Shown here in pieces: positions 50,024 to 61,625 of a stretch of 64,000 bases of DNA; the first letter of the stretch is position 1; each line of letters begins with the position of its first letter. The stretch lies in the NCBI GenBank assembly GCA_004295565.1, contig AP019416.1, positions 3,410,001-3,474,000 of the forward strand, given 5' to 3'. Below the pieces are notes generated by a model. It saw only the letters and a list, made by a program, of their open reading frames with translations. It was not told where the DNA came from and searched no databases. The stretch comes from Vreelandella olivaria (GTDB taxonomy: Bacteria; Pseudomonadota; Gammaproteobacteria; Pseudomonadales; Halomonadaceae). Both the position numbers and the translations under genes were made by a program.

Positions 50024-51467
50024 ATGCGATTACGCAATTTAATTATTTTGACGGTGATTGTGCCGCTGTTTGTCATCCTGGTGGTGTTTAGCTTAGTGGC
50101 GATCAAGTCGCTTGAGGATAACGTACGCTCGAAGCTACAAACGGAAGTGGAGATTATTACCCGCACGCTGAGCTCTTCGCTCAGCTACGCGGTGACGCCA
50201 GATAGCAGCACACCGCTTGAAGAAGCGCTTCAGTCAGCGTTCTCATTTCACCGCATTTACGGCGCTTATGTATTCGATACTCAGGGTCGTGATATTTACG
50301 GCCTGGGCCTTGGTAAAGATATTTTCAGTCGCGAAGAGATTCAGCAAGTCATTGAGCGCGATGACTTATATAGTAATTATCGCCAACATGATGGTTGGAA
50401 CTACTACTCTGCGTTGACACCACTGCGCTCACAAGATGGCACTGTGTATGGCGTACTACAGGTCAATCGGCTAAATACCGGTATTGAGAACTACACGGGG
50501 TTTATCAGCATTGTGGCCGTGTTGGTGTTTGTGATTGGTGCCGCCGGGATCGTGTTTAGTATTTGGTGGGGCTTCCGGCGCCATATTGAGCGCCCGCTCA
50601 ACCGGCTACTGCACGTAATGCTGCTGGTAGAAGATGGTGATCGCAGCCAGCGTGCCACTGAAAACGGCCCCACCGAGTACCGCCGCCTCGCTTCCGGTTT
50701 GAATGGCATGTTGGACGCGATGGCCGAGAAAGACCATGAAATCGAGGAGCGTCAGCGGCGCGAAATAGAGCTTGAAAAGCGCCTGCGTAAATCGAAAAAG
50801 CTGGCTGAGCTGGGCGTACTGGCAGCCGGCGTGGCCCACGAGATAGGGGCGCCGTTGACGGTGATTAATGGCCAGGCCCAGCGCCTGGCTCGTCGCAGTG
50901 TTATTGGTGATGACGAGCGAGCAGGTTGGGCCGCATCCGCGGTGAGGTTGAGCGCATCGTTGAAATTGTGCGCCAACTGATGGAATTAGGCCGTCAACAT
51001 AACGTAGAAAAAGGTGAACTGGCGCTCGATCAGCTTATTATAAGTGCCAAAGACCTGGTGGAAGATGAGCTGGAACCACGCAATATTCGTTTAGACATTG
51101 AATTACCGAAGCCGACACCCAACTTACTCGCTAATGGCCAACAAATTGTACAGGTGCTGACCAATTTACTGCGCAATGCCGCGCAAGCCCCCGAAGTAAG
51201 CCGAATTCGGGTACACGCCCAGCAGCAAGAACACGAATTGATACTGTGGGTGGAAGATGACGGGCCGGGAATACCCAACTCTCATCACCATAAAGTGTTC
51301 GACCCTTTTTCACTACCAAACCGGTCGGCCAAGGCAGTGGGTTGGGGCTCTCTATGGTACATCGCATTATTAACGACCACGGCGGTACGATCGGCGTGTT
51401 TGACAGCGCCCTTGGCGGCGCTGGATTTGAAATTACACTACCTATTAGTGAAACCGCATCCGCGTGA
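50024..51467 (+). CDS. Membrane sensor histidine kinase (two frameshifts)
   Basis: About 481 residues. Helix 1 ([20 protein letters not shown], 7-26) and helix 2 (about 160-183) flank a periplasmic sensor domain; a HAMP region ([20 protein letters not shown]) leads to the phosphoacceptor His272 in [20 protein letters not shown]. The ATPase domain shows NLLRNAAQA (N box), EDDGPGIP (G1), [20 protein letters not shown] (F and G2). Breaks are near 50928 and in the T5 run near 51310. NtrB-like kinase; stop TGA 51465-51467 overlaps a GTG in the regulator frame, so sensor and regulator form one operon. Confidence 0.87.
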
Positions 51468-51478
51468 GGACAACGTTT

Positions 51479-52875
51479 GTGACCCAACAGGAATCCCTTT
51501 TACCTTTGTTGGTGGTGGAAGATGACGCCGCTATACGCGAGTTATTAGAAGAAGAACTGCAGGATGCAGGCTACACAACGCTCGGCGTCCCTAGCGCTGA
51601 AGAGGCAATCGCCTTACTAAGCCACACCTCCGTCTCATTGGTGATTACCGATGTGCGACTGCCGGGCATGACCGGCATTCAACTACTCCAACAGCTCCGC
51701 CACGCGGGCAGTGAGCTGGGCATTATTGTCATTACCGCTTTTGGTACCATCGACCAGGCAGTTGAGGCACTAAAGCTAGGGGCTGACGACTTTTAACCAA
51801 GCCGTTAGATCTTGATGCCATCCGCGATGCCGTATTTCGTGTGCTGGAACGCCAACGTCTGGCGGTTTTCCACGACACGGATATCAACCACTTCCATGGC
51901 ATTGTGGGTAAGAGCCAGGTCATGCAGACGCTATTTCATGACGCCTCCCGCCTTGCCAAAAGCGATGCCCCCATTCTGATCTTGGGTGAAAGCGGCACCG
52001 GCAAAGAGCTACTTGCCCGCGCCATTCACCAGGAAAGCCCTCGCCATGACCAGCCATTTGTACCGGTTAACTGTGCGAGCATTCCCGCGGATTTGATGGA
52101 GAGTGAGTTCTTTGGCCATGTTAAAGGTGCCTTTACCGGGGCTAATGAAGCACGCAAAGGGCTCTTCCAAAGCGCCCAGGGCGGCAGCCTGTTTTTAGAT
52201 GAGATTGGTGAAATGCCTATCAATCTGCAGGCTAAACTCCTGCGCGCGTTACAGGAAACCGTGCGCCCGGTGGGCGGAGAAAGAGAAGAACCGGTTGATG
52301 TACGAATTATCGCCGCGACTCACCGCAACCTGGAGAAAGAGATCGAACAGGAGAACTTCCGCAGCGACTTATTCTACCGCTTGGAGACATTCTCACTGCG
52401 CATCCCCCCGCTGCGCGAGCGCGGTACCGATATTGAGCACCTTGTATTTGCGCTTATCGATAAGCACGCGGAAGCACAGGGTAAACAGATTGAGCAAATC
52501 GAGCCGGAAGCGCTCAACAACCTGCTCAACTACGCCTACCCCGGTAACGTTCGCGAACTGGAAAACGCCATTATGCGGGCCGTTACCCTAAGTGAGGATG
52601 GCTCGCTCAGCTATAAAGATCTGCCCGAGCGTCTGCGTGAGCAATCGACGGTGGAAACCGGCAGCCCTCTGGTGCCCACTGTGAGCGGCGAAGTGCTAGC
52701 CGGCGGACAGATGCCCACACCACCGCCAATCCGCTGGCCCAGTTTAGAAGAGGTCGAAAAGCGCTACATTAACAAAGTGCTGGAAGCCACCGGTGGGAAC
52801 AAGCGACGCACTGCCGAAGTTCTTGGAATTGCTCGTCGGACGCTTTATCGCCGTCTGGAAGATAATGAGGAGTAG
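51479..52875 (+). CDS. Sigma-54-dependent response regulator, NtrC/AtoC family (one frameshift)
   Basis: About 465 residues. Receiver domain with acidic pair VVEDD, phosphoacceptor Asp in [13 protein letters not shown] and the Lys of FLTKPLDLD, which is reached after restoring one T in the TTTT run near 51795. The AAA+ domain has Walker A GESGTGKE, the sigma-54 contact loop GAFTGA and FLDEIGEMP; a Fis-type HTH ends the protein ([20 protein letters not shown]). GTG 51479 has AGGA at 51466-51469 eight bases upstream and is preferred over GTG 51464. Partner of the kinase upstream; the targets are not visible. Confidence 0.89.
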
Positions 52876-52988
52876 CCGCCGCCAAGCAGTTAAATCAAAT
52901 AGGCTCAATCAAGTAGCTCATTCGAGAAACGACACACGCTGATGAGAAAGTAGGCAAGTAGGTAGCAGGCAAGAGCTAAAAAGCAGAC

Positions 52989-53012
52989 AAAAAAACCCCC
53001 GCGGGCGCGGGG
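52989..53012 (-). terminator. Intrinsic terminator of the lipoprotein gene
   Basis: On the minus strand CCCCGC and GCGGGG form a GC-rich stem followed by GG and seven T, 134 bases after the lipoprotein stop. Confidence 0.65.
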
Positions 53013-53145
53013 CGGAAAGGATGGTAAACCGTGTGGAGCAGCCGCAGGGAACAAACAGCTGGGTCGATTTACCATCGTAGGGAGCGGTACACTTGCTCAA
53101 ACTTCAAACAGTGGTTTAAAAACAGTTACTTAAAAAGTTAACTAA

Positions 53146-53568
53146 TTAATTAGCGGTTGAATTTTCATCGTCTTCAGTACCGGGCATAGGGTCGGTACCT
53201 TCACCAAAGCCAGGTTCGTCCTCATCAGGATTCATCGTACCTTCTGCGGGCTCGTCCATGGTGTTGTCTGGCATGGAGTCCTCAGACATCGTTCCTTCCG
53301 GTTGTGTCATATTGCTTTCTGTGGCGGGATCATCACTTAAACCAGGATCCTGCTCCATCGCGGGTTCTTCGTTCATGCTCGGTTCTGGCTGAGAAGTCGC
53401 GTCCTGCTCTAAAGGAGAAGCTTCATCCGCAGGCGGCGCTGCCTCTTCATTGTCACCGCAACCGGCTAGTACAAGTACACTTGCTGCCGTCGCCATCATA
53501 CATAGCGTTAACCAGCGTGGGCGGTTGGAAACCTGCTTACTCTCAATGTGGTCGTGATGCTTATCCAT
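53146..53568 (-). CDS. Acidic low-complexity lipoprotein
   Basis: 140 residues from ATG 53568 with GGAGGT seven bases upstream. A cytoplasmic His-rich start (MDKHHDHIESKQ) leads to a lipoprotein signal with lipobox VLAGC; the mature chain is almost entirely Asp, Glu, Pro, Met, Ser, Thr and Gly, with imperfect repeats of EPAxEQDP and MPDNTMDEP type. It has essentially no aromatic residues and should be disordered. It is probably anchored in the outer or inner membrane. Function unknown; it precedes an osmoprotectant operon on the opposite strand. Confidence 0.72.
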   Translation of the reverse strand: MDKHHDHIESKQVSNRPRWLTLCMMATAASVLVLAGCGDNEEAAPPADEASPLEQDATSQPEPSMNEEPAMEQDPGLSDDPATESNMTQPEGTMSEDSMPDNTMDEPAEGTMNPDEDEPGFGEGTDPMPGTEDDENSTAN

Positions 53569-53592
53569 AATACCCACCTCCATTGCTAACAC

Positions 53593-53949
53593 CGTATGTT
53601 TCTAAACGTCTCACTAACTAATGGCTAACCAACTTGACACAGATAATAGGTTGCCTACACCCAGCCTATTCACTTTGCGTGCCAAACTCGTCAAAATAAA
53701 AATAAAATATTTAAAATCAAAAACTTAAATAAAAACAAGCATATCGCAATAAGCGCGCAGCAAAACACCTCTGGTGGGTGAAAAATGACACATGTAACGT
53801 TAATTGCCCCGTTGAGCGAGCCGTTGTGACACACTGCCCCTACCTATGTATAATAATTTTTAATAAATTATCCGACTCAAACTCTTATTTCTTTATGAAT
53901 GGCTAAGCAATGACAACCGCCCATTCTGTTCAACAAAAAGGCATCGCCG
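53593..53949. promoter_or_regulatory. AT-rich intergenic region before ProV
   Basis: 357 bases with no gene. The stretch 53695-53755 is almost pure A/T and may act as an UP element or nucleoid-protein target. It contains a good promoter (see 53826). Confidence 0.5.
53826..53854 (+). promoter_or_regulatory. Sigma-70-like promoter of proVWX
   Basis: GTGACA and a perfect TATAAT (53849-53854) are separated by 17 bases; the -10 box is about 95 bases before the ProV start. Confidence 0.55.
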
Positions 53950-55151
53950 ATGGACGAGACACGACCCGTCAAAATTAAAGTGCGCGGCTTAAGCAAAGTC
54001 TTTGGCAAGCAACCACAAAAAGCCATTGAGCTACGTAACCAGGGAATGAAACGCCCCGAAATCCTGGAGAAATCCGGCCAGACGCTGGGGTTATCCAATA
54101 TTTCGTTTGATGTTTATGAAGGCGAGCTACTCGTCATCATGGGGCTATCAGGGTCGGGCAAATCGACCTTGATCCGCTGCCTGAACCGTCTGATTGAAAC
54201 CACCGAAGGTGAAATCATTATCGACGGTGAAAACATTCCGACGCTAAAAGAGAAAGCGCTGCTGGAGTGTCGCCGCCGTCACTTCTCTATGGTATTTCAA
54301 AATTTCGCGCTATTTCCCCACCGCACTGTGCAGCAAAATGCCGAGTTCGGTTTGGAAATTCGCGGCGTAGAGAAGAGTGAGCGGCAAAAATTGCTCACAA
54401 TGCGCTGAAACAAGTGGGCCTGGAGGGCTGGGAAGACGCCTACCCCAACCAGCTTTCCGGCGGCATGCAGCAGCGCGTTGGTCTAGCCCGCGCACTGGCG
54501 AACGATGCCACCGTTCTACTGATGGACGAAGCCTTCTCAGCGCTCGACCCGCTGATTCGCAAAGATATGCAGCAAGAGCTTTTACAGCTGCAATCCAAAA
54601 TGCAGAAGACCACGGTCTTCATTACCCACGATTTGGATGAGGCGCTCAATATTGGCGACCGCATCGTGCTGCTGAAAGATGGCGAAGTGGTACAGATCGG
54701 CACGCCGGAAGAAATTCTCACCAAACCAGCGGACGACTACGTGCGGCGCTTTATCGAAGGCGTCGATCGAGCGCGTATTTTGACCGCCGAGAGCGCCATG
54801 CGGCCACTACGCTCCACCGCACGGGAGAGCGATGGCCCACGCACGGCACTACACCGCATGCGTGACCATGCAATCGACTCTATCTATGTGGTTGACCGCG
54901 ACCGCCGCCTGCTCGGCCTGCTTGAGGCTGATGCCGCCAGCAAGGCCATTCAAGCGGGTGCCGACTCGATCATCCCCTACTTAACCCAAGATTTCCGCAA
55001 AGTCCCCATGGATGAGCCACTGCACAACCTGTTCGCCATGTTTAGTGAAAAGAGCTTCCCTATCGCCGTTATTGATAAGCAGGAACAGCTACTGGGTGTG
55101 GTGGTTAAAGGCGCAGTACTCGATGAACTGGCACGAGCAGGAGAGCAATAA
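53950..55151 (+). CDS. proV: Glycine betaine/proline ABC transporter ATP-binding protein ProV (one frameshift)
   Basis: About 400 residues. N-terminal KIKVRGLSKVFGKQPQKAIE and the helical insert GMKRPEILEKSGQTLGLSNI are specific to ProV/OpuAA. Walker A LSGSGKST, Q-loop MVFQNFALFPHRTVQQNAEF, after the break near 54395 signature LSGGMQQR and Walker B LLMDEAFSALDP. The C-terminal CBS domains (about 275-395, with DHAIDSIYVVDRDRRLLGLL and EKSFPIAVIDKQEQLLGVV) sense ionic strength. Powers uptake of compatible solutes under salt stress. Its stop overlaps the proW ATG. Confidence 0.9.
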
Positions 55152-55997
55152 TGGATATCCCACGCATCCCGCTAGGTGATTGGATTGAAAGCGGTCTGAC
55201 TTGGTTGACCAGCGAATACTCCTTGGTTACCCGCAGTATATCGCGTTTTACTCAAACCGGCATCGATGTTTTAAATGACAGCTTGATGTGGTTGCCCGAG
55301 TGGGCGCTGCTCGCGTTGATCGCACTGCTCTGCTGGAAGCTGGCGGGCTCTCGGCTTGCCATCGGCGCCGTCGCTGGTTTGGCACTGATTTGGAATCTGG
55401 GCCTCTGGAATCCGATGATCGAGACCCTCACGCTGGTGGTGTTCGCTACCATGGTGGCGGTGGTCATCGCGTTACCGGTAGGTATTGCGGCGGCGCTCTC
55501 CAATCGGCTTTATCGGGTCATTATGCCGATCCTGGATTTTATGCAGACCATGCCTGCCTTCGTTTATTTGATTCCGGCGATTCCCTTTTTCGGGATTGGC
55601 TCGGTCTCGGCAATTTTGCTACGGTGATTTTCTCAATGCCCCGGCGATTCGCTTTACCACCCTGGGCATTCGTCAAGTACCGGTGGAGCTGATCGAAGCG
55701 GCTGATGCCTACGGCGCCACCCGTGGTCAGAAGCTAATCAAAGTACAGCTACCACTGTCACTGCCCACCGTCATGGCGGGTATCAACCAAACGATTATGC
55801 TGGCGCTCTCCATGGTGGTCATTGCCGCCATGATTGGTGCGGATGGCCTGGGCAGCGAAGTATGGCGTGCTATTCAACGTTTGCGCCCTGGCGACGGCTT
55901 TGAAGCAGGCATCGCAGTGGTTATTCTGGCCATGCTGCTGGGCCGCTTAACGCAGTCACTAAGAAAAAACCCGACAATAGCGAAAATGCACGGGTAA
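55151..55997 (+). CDS. proW: Glycine betaine/proline ABC transporter permease ProW (one frameshift)
   Basis: About 282 residues. Begins with an amphipathic segment and a helix (WALLALIALLCWKLAGSRLA), followed by ALPVGIAAALSNRLYRVIMP, LDFMQTMPAFVYLIPAIPFF and the EAA loop ELIEAADAYGATRGQKLIKV, QLPLSLPTVMAGINQTIML. The break near 55618 falls in the segment before PAIRFTTLGIRQVP. Second gene of proVWX, overlapping proV by one base pair region (TAATG). Confidence 0.89.
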
Positions 55998-56146
55998 CGG
56001 AAAACGATAAAGTAAGAGAGCAGAAGCGGCTGCGTTGAGCCATTAGCTTGCTAAGTCGCCCTATGCTCACCATGCTGTGTTTTGCAGCAGCTGTGTTTGT
56101 TGATAACTGTGTACGTTAATAACTTTATACCCAAGGGAGAAAGTGA

Positions 56147-57018
56147 ATGAAACATCGCACATTGAACCTCCGTATCCGTCTTGCGTCACTGGCACTGCTT
56201 GCAGGTGCAGGCGTTGCCGTCAGCAGCGCGGCGCAAGCCGAAGAAAAGGCACAATCAACCTGGCCTACGTGGAGTGGTCATCCGAAGTTGCTTCTACTAA
56301 CGTCATTGCCGCGGTGCTTGAGCAGGCAGGCTATGAGGTTGACCTAACCTCACTCTCAGCGGCGGCCATGTTCCAAGCGCTCTCCACTGGCGATGCGGAT
56401 GCTATCGTTGCCGCTTGGTTGCCAACCACTCACGCCGATTATATGGAGCGCCTGGGTGATAGCATTGAAGACCTTGGCCCCAACCTGGACGGCACCAAGC
56501 TAGGCCTCGTTGTTCCGTCATACACCGACGTCGACTCGATTGCTGACCTCAACGATAACGCCGACAGCTTTAATGGCGAGATCATCGGTATTGACCCCGG
56601 TGCAGGCTTAATGAGCCTCACCGAAGAGGTTGTGGATACCTATGACCTTGAGCTGAATCTGCGTAGCGGCAGCGGCGCCACCATGACCGCCGCGTTATCC
56701 AGCGCGATCAATAACGAAGAAGATGTCGTTGTTACCGGCTGGACGCCCCACTGGATGTTTGCCCGCTTTGATCTGAAGTATCTAGAAGACCCCGAGAACG
56801 TCTATGGCGGCGCGGAGCAGATCCATACCGCGGTTCGCCAAGGTCTGGAAGATGATATGCCGGAAGCGTATGCGATTCTCGACGCTTTCGAGTGGACGCC
56901 TGAGCAGATGGGCGAAGTCATGCTGATGAACCAGGAAGATGGCAGCGACCCCTACGAAAACGCGAAGCAATGGGTTGAAGATAACCAAGACGTAGTTGCA
57001 GAGTGGCTCGATAGCTAA
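56147..57018 (+). CDS. proX: Glycine betaine/proline binding protein ProX (one frameshift)
   Basis: About 290 residues. Signal peptide (LASLALLAGAGVAVSSAAQA) then TINLAYVEWSSEVASTNVIA, TGDADAIVAAWLPTTHADYM, GIDPGAGLMSLTEEVVDTYD and VVVTGWTPHWMFARFDLKYL, the family with a Trp/Tyr box for betaine. One G is missing at 56249 (EEKGTINLAYVEW restored). SD AAGGGAGAAAG. It follows proW by 149 bases. Strongly acidic mature protein, as expected of a halophile periplasm. Confidence 0.88.
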
Positions 57019-57032
57019 ACGAGCTAGCAGTC

Positions 57033-57069
57033 ACGACACCAGGGGCTTCGGCCCTCTGTTGTCGTTTTA
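57033..57069 (+). terminator. Intrinsic terminator after proX
   Basis: ACGACA...GGGC, TTCG, GCCC...TGTCGT forms a stem with a TTCG loop, followed by TTTT. It lies 15 bases after the proX stop. Confidence 0.75.
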
Positions 57070-57248
57070 AGAACTGTTTTAAGCACTGCTATTAAGTACT
57101 GTTTAAGCGCCAAGGTTCACATTGCGTTGAATACTGTCATAACAGATTTGCTATTGTGAGCACCTGAGCGCGCGCCATGCAATGCTGGCTGATGACCACA
57201 TTTTGGTTTCTGGTAAACCTACTACTTCACCTAACTAGAGAGGCTTCT

Positions 57249-58890
57249 GTGGCTAACCACGACGATAAACGCCCCCCTGAAGAGCCGGTCTCTGAGGGCA
57301 TACCTGCCCCAGAGGGTGCGGCCAACCTGATTGATACCGATTACGTTATCGGCCAAGACAACATCACCACCAACACCCTGGGTCTCAATCTTGATCTCCA
57401 CGGCAAGGTGTTCAGTATCTCGGCCGTTATCGTACTGCTGTTTGTGGTACTAACCCTTGCACTGCAAGACACCATCGCGCCTATTTATGACGCCATTTTC
57501 AGCTTTTTAACCGGCAACCTGGCGTGGTTCTTTATCCTCGCGGCGAATATATTCGTTATTTTGTGTGTTGGCCTGATCTTTTTCACCGTTAGGTAAAATC
57601 CGTATTGGTGGCGCTGAAGCCAAACCGGATTTTACCTATATGGGCTGGTTCTCGATGCTGTTTGCTGCGGGCATGGGGATTGGCCTGATGTTCTTCGGCG
57701 TTAACGAACCGCTGACGCACTTTGGCACTTCATTTGACGGTGGCAGCTGGGCGCCGCTTGCGGGTGCGGAAGGCAATGCTGCCGGTGCTGAAGCGTTAGC
57801 CATGGCCGCAACCATCTTCCACTGGGGCCTGCACCCCTGGGCGATTTACGCTGTGGTCGCGCTTTCGCTGGCGCTGTTCTCTTTCAATAAGGGCCTACCG
57901 CTATCCATGCGTTCAGTGTTCTACCCCCTTTTGGGTGAGCGCGTATGGGGCTGGCCAGGCCACGTAATTGATATTTTGGCAGTGTTTGCCACTTTGTTTG
58001 GTTTGGCTACGTCCCTTGGTTTAGGGGCAACCCAAGCAGCAGCAGGCCTCACTTACCTGTTTGGTGCGCCAGAAAGTGATATCACCATGATCCTGTTGAT
58101 CATCGGTATTACGATGATCGCCATCGGCTCAATCGTGGCAGGCGTTGATAAGGGCGTACAACTGCTCTCCAAAATCAATATTATTCTTGCGGCAATGCTA
58201 CTTTTCTTTGTGATTGCGGTTGGCCCTACCCTGATGATTGCCACGGGCTTCTTTGAAAACATTTGGAACTATGCGGTTCATCTGCCTGCGTTATCGAATC
58301 CTTTTGGTCGTGAAGACGCCAACTTCAGCCAGGGCTGGACAGCCTTCTACTGGGCCTGGTGGATCTCCTGGTCTCCGTATGTTGGTATGTTTATCGCGCG
58401 GGTATCCCGCGGCCGTACAGTGCGTGAATTTCTAGTCTCGGTGATGCTGGTGCCGTCCACAGTATCAATACTATGGATGACCACGTTTGGTGGCACAGCC
58501 ATTGATCAGTACGTCAGCCAAGGCATTGAGGCCGTTCGCGATGCAGGCGTTGATCTGCAGCTATTTATAATGCTCGAGCAGCTACCGTTATCACAAATCA
58601 CCTCATTCGTGGCCATTGTGCTAGTCATCGTGTTCTTCGTGACGTCGTCTGACTCTGGCTCACTGGTGATTGATTCCATCACCGCTGGCGGTAAGGTCGA
58701 TGCACCGACGCCACAGCGCGTTTTCTGGGCGATCATAGAAGGCGCGATTGCTATTGCGCTACTGCTAGGCGGTGGCCTGACAGCGCTGCAAACCATGGCG
58801 GTTTCTACCGGCTTCCCGTTTACCATCATATTGCTGGTGGCCTGCTATGCCATCATCAAGGGACTGATGAGCGAACCCAAGGCGGTCTAG
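57249..58890 (+). CDS. BCCT-family betaine/choline transporter (one frameshift)
   Basis: About 547 residues. Twelve-helix Na+-coupled carrier; family signature WAWWISWSPYVGMFIARVSR with GRT, plus GMGIGLMFFGVNEPLTHFG and FVTSSDSGSLVIDSIT. The frame changes near 57592 (FTVR to GKIRIGG), one T or G in the junction. I choose GTG 57249 because AGAGAGGC precedes it; an upstream ATG at 57177 would add an odd hydrophobic segment (WLMTTFWFLVNLLLHL). It imports betaine, choline or ectoine and complements proVWX. The N-terminal 35 residues are cytoplasmic and charged. Confidence 0.88.
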
Positions 58891-58937
58891 CGCTGTTTTA
58901 AACCGGTCGTCGGTTTAAACCTAGCGAGCAAGTAAAA

Positions 58938-58965
58938 CGGGCAACCCACTGGGTTGCCCGTTTTT
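58938..58965 (+). terminator. Intrinsic terminator after BCCT gene
   Basis: CGGGCAACCCA pairs with GGGTTGCCCG around CT, followed by five T, 48 bases after the stop. Confidence 0.88.
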
Positions 58966-58988
58966 ATTGGTAGGCTGATAGATAGCCT

Positions 58989-59714
58989 TCAACACCACAT
59001 ATCTTTTAAGGGCGTGTCAGGGCGATAGTGGGTGGCAATTTGCGCCTGCAGCAGCTCTGCGGTGGCCAGCGCATCGACCAGGGCATGGTGCCCCTGGTAA
59101 GCAGGTAAGCCGTAGCGCTCACGGCTTGCGTGCAGACGGATGGAAACCGGTGGGCGACCCAGCCAGCGGCGAAAACGCGCCCATAGGGTTTGGCGATGCA
59201 GCCGCGCTTCCAGTGACATGGTATCGATCATCGGAAACAGCACCCCTTCCCCACGCCGGGTTTTGACCGCCGCGTTCAAGAAGGGCCGCTCAATATTGCG
59301 AAAATGCACCACCACCAAGCGACCTGCTAACTGGGCCAACAGTGCGTCCAGGATCTCTTCCAAGTCCGGCGCATGGGCGATCTCTGAGTGAGTAATATGG
59401 TGGTAGGTAATTGAGGCTTCTGCCAGCGGTCTTGAAGGGTTCACTACCCAGTAGCGCCGCTCAGCCAATTTGATACGATTTAACGTAAAGGGTACAAGAC
59501 CGATACTGACAATCGCATGTCGCCTCTCATCCAGCCCCGTGGTCTCCATATCCAGCGCCACCATGGGCACTTCGGAAATGGGCGTTTCAGGGTCAGGCAA
59601 CGGCGTACCAAAAAATTGCTGAAGCGCAGGATTTTTCGCCTGTTGAGCCCGCTGGGCCATATAGCCCGTCCAGTCGGCCTGGGTGATTTTCTGACGGGGG
59701 CGTATACCGAACAT
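58989..59714 (-). CDS. DnaQ-like 3'-5' exonuclease, DUF294-linked
   Basis: Intact 241 residues. DEDD-type exonuclease with ExoI motif DMETTG (Asp55, Glu57) and ExoIII motif HHALVDAL (His210, Asp214 region). The ExoII motif, normally HNAxFDxxFL, reads HFRNIERPFL, with Glu142 at the catalytic Asp position. The N-terminal 48 residues are an extra helical segment. It is downstream of and coupled with the DUF294 gene (1 base apart), a pair often found together in proteobacteria. Whether it degrades DNA, RNA or a small nucleotide is unknown. Confidence 0.85.
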   Translation of the reverse strand: MFGIRPRQKITQADWTGYMAQRAQQAKNPALQQFFGTPLPDPETPISEVPMVALDMETTGLDERRHAIVSIGLVPFTLNRIKLAERRYWVVNPSRPLAEASITYHHITHSEIAHAPDLEEILDALLAQLAGRLVVVHFRNIERPFLNAAVKTRRGEGVLFPMIDTMSLEARLHRQTLWARFRRWLGRPPVSIRLHASRERYGLPAYQGHHALVDALATAELLQAQIATHYRPDTPLKDMWC

Positions 59715-59715
59715 C

Positions 59716-61625
59716 TTAACGCCCCTGCCGCTGGGCGGGCATAGGGTAGCGGTATTTCAGAAACTTTTGCGCGTTGCTCAACACCTGGAAAGCGTCTTTG
59801 AGGGTATGCCGTTCGCTATCCGCCACGTTTTCAGGCTCGATATTGTTATCCGGCAGACGATCCTCTTGCAGATCGATCATTTGATGGCGAATCCGCGACA
59901 TACATAAAAATTCAAATGCGTAGCTCAGCTTGTCGCTCATACCATTCGCCAATAGCTGGGTCTTGCTGATGTCATTTAAGCGCTGAAATGAGTTTTGCGC
60001 TTTGGAGCCGCAGGCCAAGGCGTGAATACGCACCAAATCCACCATCGGCGCCGTGCCGCGGCGCTTCAAGTTGATCGAGTTGTTGTGCTTGCCATCCTGC
60101 TCCATCACAAAGGTGCGGAAAAACCCCAGTGGTGGCGTACGGTTCAGTGCGTTGCGCGCCATGGCGGCTAAAAACAGCGGTGATTTTGGTGCGGTCTCAG
60201 CAATTAAATCCTGCAGTGTTTCCACATAGAGGTCTTCGCCGTAGCAACTATCCAGATCAAAGAAAATCGAGCTGTGAAGCAGTCGTTCAGGCGTTGGTTT
60301 GGCCATCCAATCCTGAAAATAGCTCTTCCAAACGCTGAGCGGCTGACGCCATTGAGCATTGGTCGCCATAACATCGCCTTTGCAGTAGGTATAGCCACAG
60401 GCATCCAAGCCATCGCTGACTATTTTAGCCAAGGCGTAAAAGTAGTCGTCATGCTCTTCAGGATTAAACTCGTCGGATAGGATCAGCGCATTATCCTGAT
60501 CGGTGACAATGCTCTGCTCGTTGCGAGCCATTGAGCCATTGACCATAAAACAGTAAGGCACCGGCGGTGGGCCCAGTTCCGCTTCGGCCATTTCCAGCAA
60601 CCGCCGCGTAAAGCTTCGGCCGATAGTGGATAGCGCGCTGCCCACCATCTGCGAATTAGCTCCCTCTTGCACCATACGCACAAATGCCGCGCTCACATCC
60701 GGTGCCAAGCGTGCCAGCCCCTGGGTGCTGGACTGATGAAAAATATTGCTGACCAGATAGAGGCCGCTATGGGTCTCGTAGCGGATAATATCCGAAAGGT
60801 GTACCACGCCCACCGGGCGCTGACGATACAAGACAGGGAGGTGATGTACGTTACTGCGCAGCATCGTCAGCATGGCCTCATAAACAGAGGCGTCCGATTG
60901 AATGGTAATTAGCCTTGAGGAAACCACTTCACCGACCGCGGTTTGCGGCGATAGCCCCTCGGCCACCACACGGGTACGAAAATCGCTGTCGGTTAAAATC
61001 CCGCACATCTGCCAAGTCTGGCCTTCGCTATCTTTGAAACTGTAGCGTGGGTTATCACTCCCCTCTTTTATCACCAGCAGGGCGGATGCTTGCGCTTCGC
61101 TCATCTGCTGCGCGGCGTGCTGAACGCTGGTAGACGTTTCCACCATTACCGGATAGCGGGTCAGCAGTTTGCGTATCCGGGTGACCATCATATCGTTGGA
61201 CTTCTTCTGCTGCTCGGCAGCGCTCTCAAGACGCGGTCGTTCCAGCTCTACGAAATCAGCAAAGTGCTCATCCTCCTCGCACAGCCGAAGGAAGACCGCC
61301 TTGGGAATAAAGTAAATCAGGGTATCTTCAATCGCCTGAGCGGGAAAACGCACCTTATGGTTACGCAGCAAGCTAAAGTGACCAAAAATATCGCCCTCAC
61401 CTAAGCGGTTATATAGCTCTCCCTGGCTACGATAAACTTCCACGGCGCCACTGCGGATATAGCAAAGATCATTGAGCATCTCGTTGAGCGCCAATATGCT
61501 GCTGCCGGTTTTGAAGTAGCTCACTTCCACCTGCTCAGCAATGGCATCCAGGAGATCATCCGACAGCCCATCAAAGGGGGAAACCGCCCCATATGTTGGC
61601 GTATTTCTAACAGCTCGACATCCAT
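59716..61625 (-). CDS. cNMP-binding/CBS/DUF294 nucleotidyltransferase-like protein (one frameshift)
   Basis: About 637 residues from ATG 61625, with AAGGAG upstream. The start joins the rest only if one G is restored in the GGG run near 61587 (HMGAVSPFDGLSDDLLDAIA). Domains: cyclic-nucleotide-binding-like beta roll (LNDLCYIRSGAVEVYRSQGE, about 35-140), paired CBS domains (about 160-300), then DUF294 putative nucleotidyltransferase (CFMVNGSMARNEQSIVTDQD with the GS...D pattern) and a C-terminal DUF294-specific region. Likely a signalling nucleotidyltransferase of the GlnD-related fold. Co-transcribed with the exonuclease. Confidence 0.86.
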
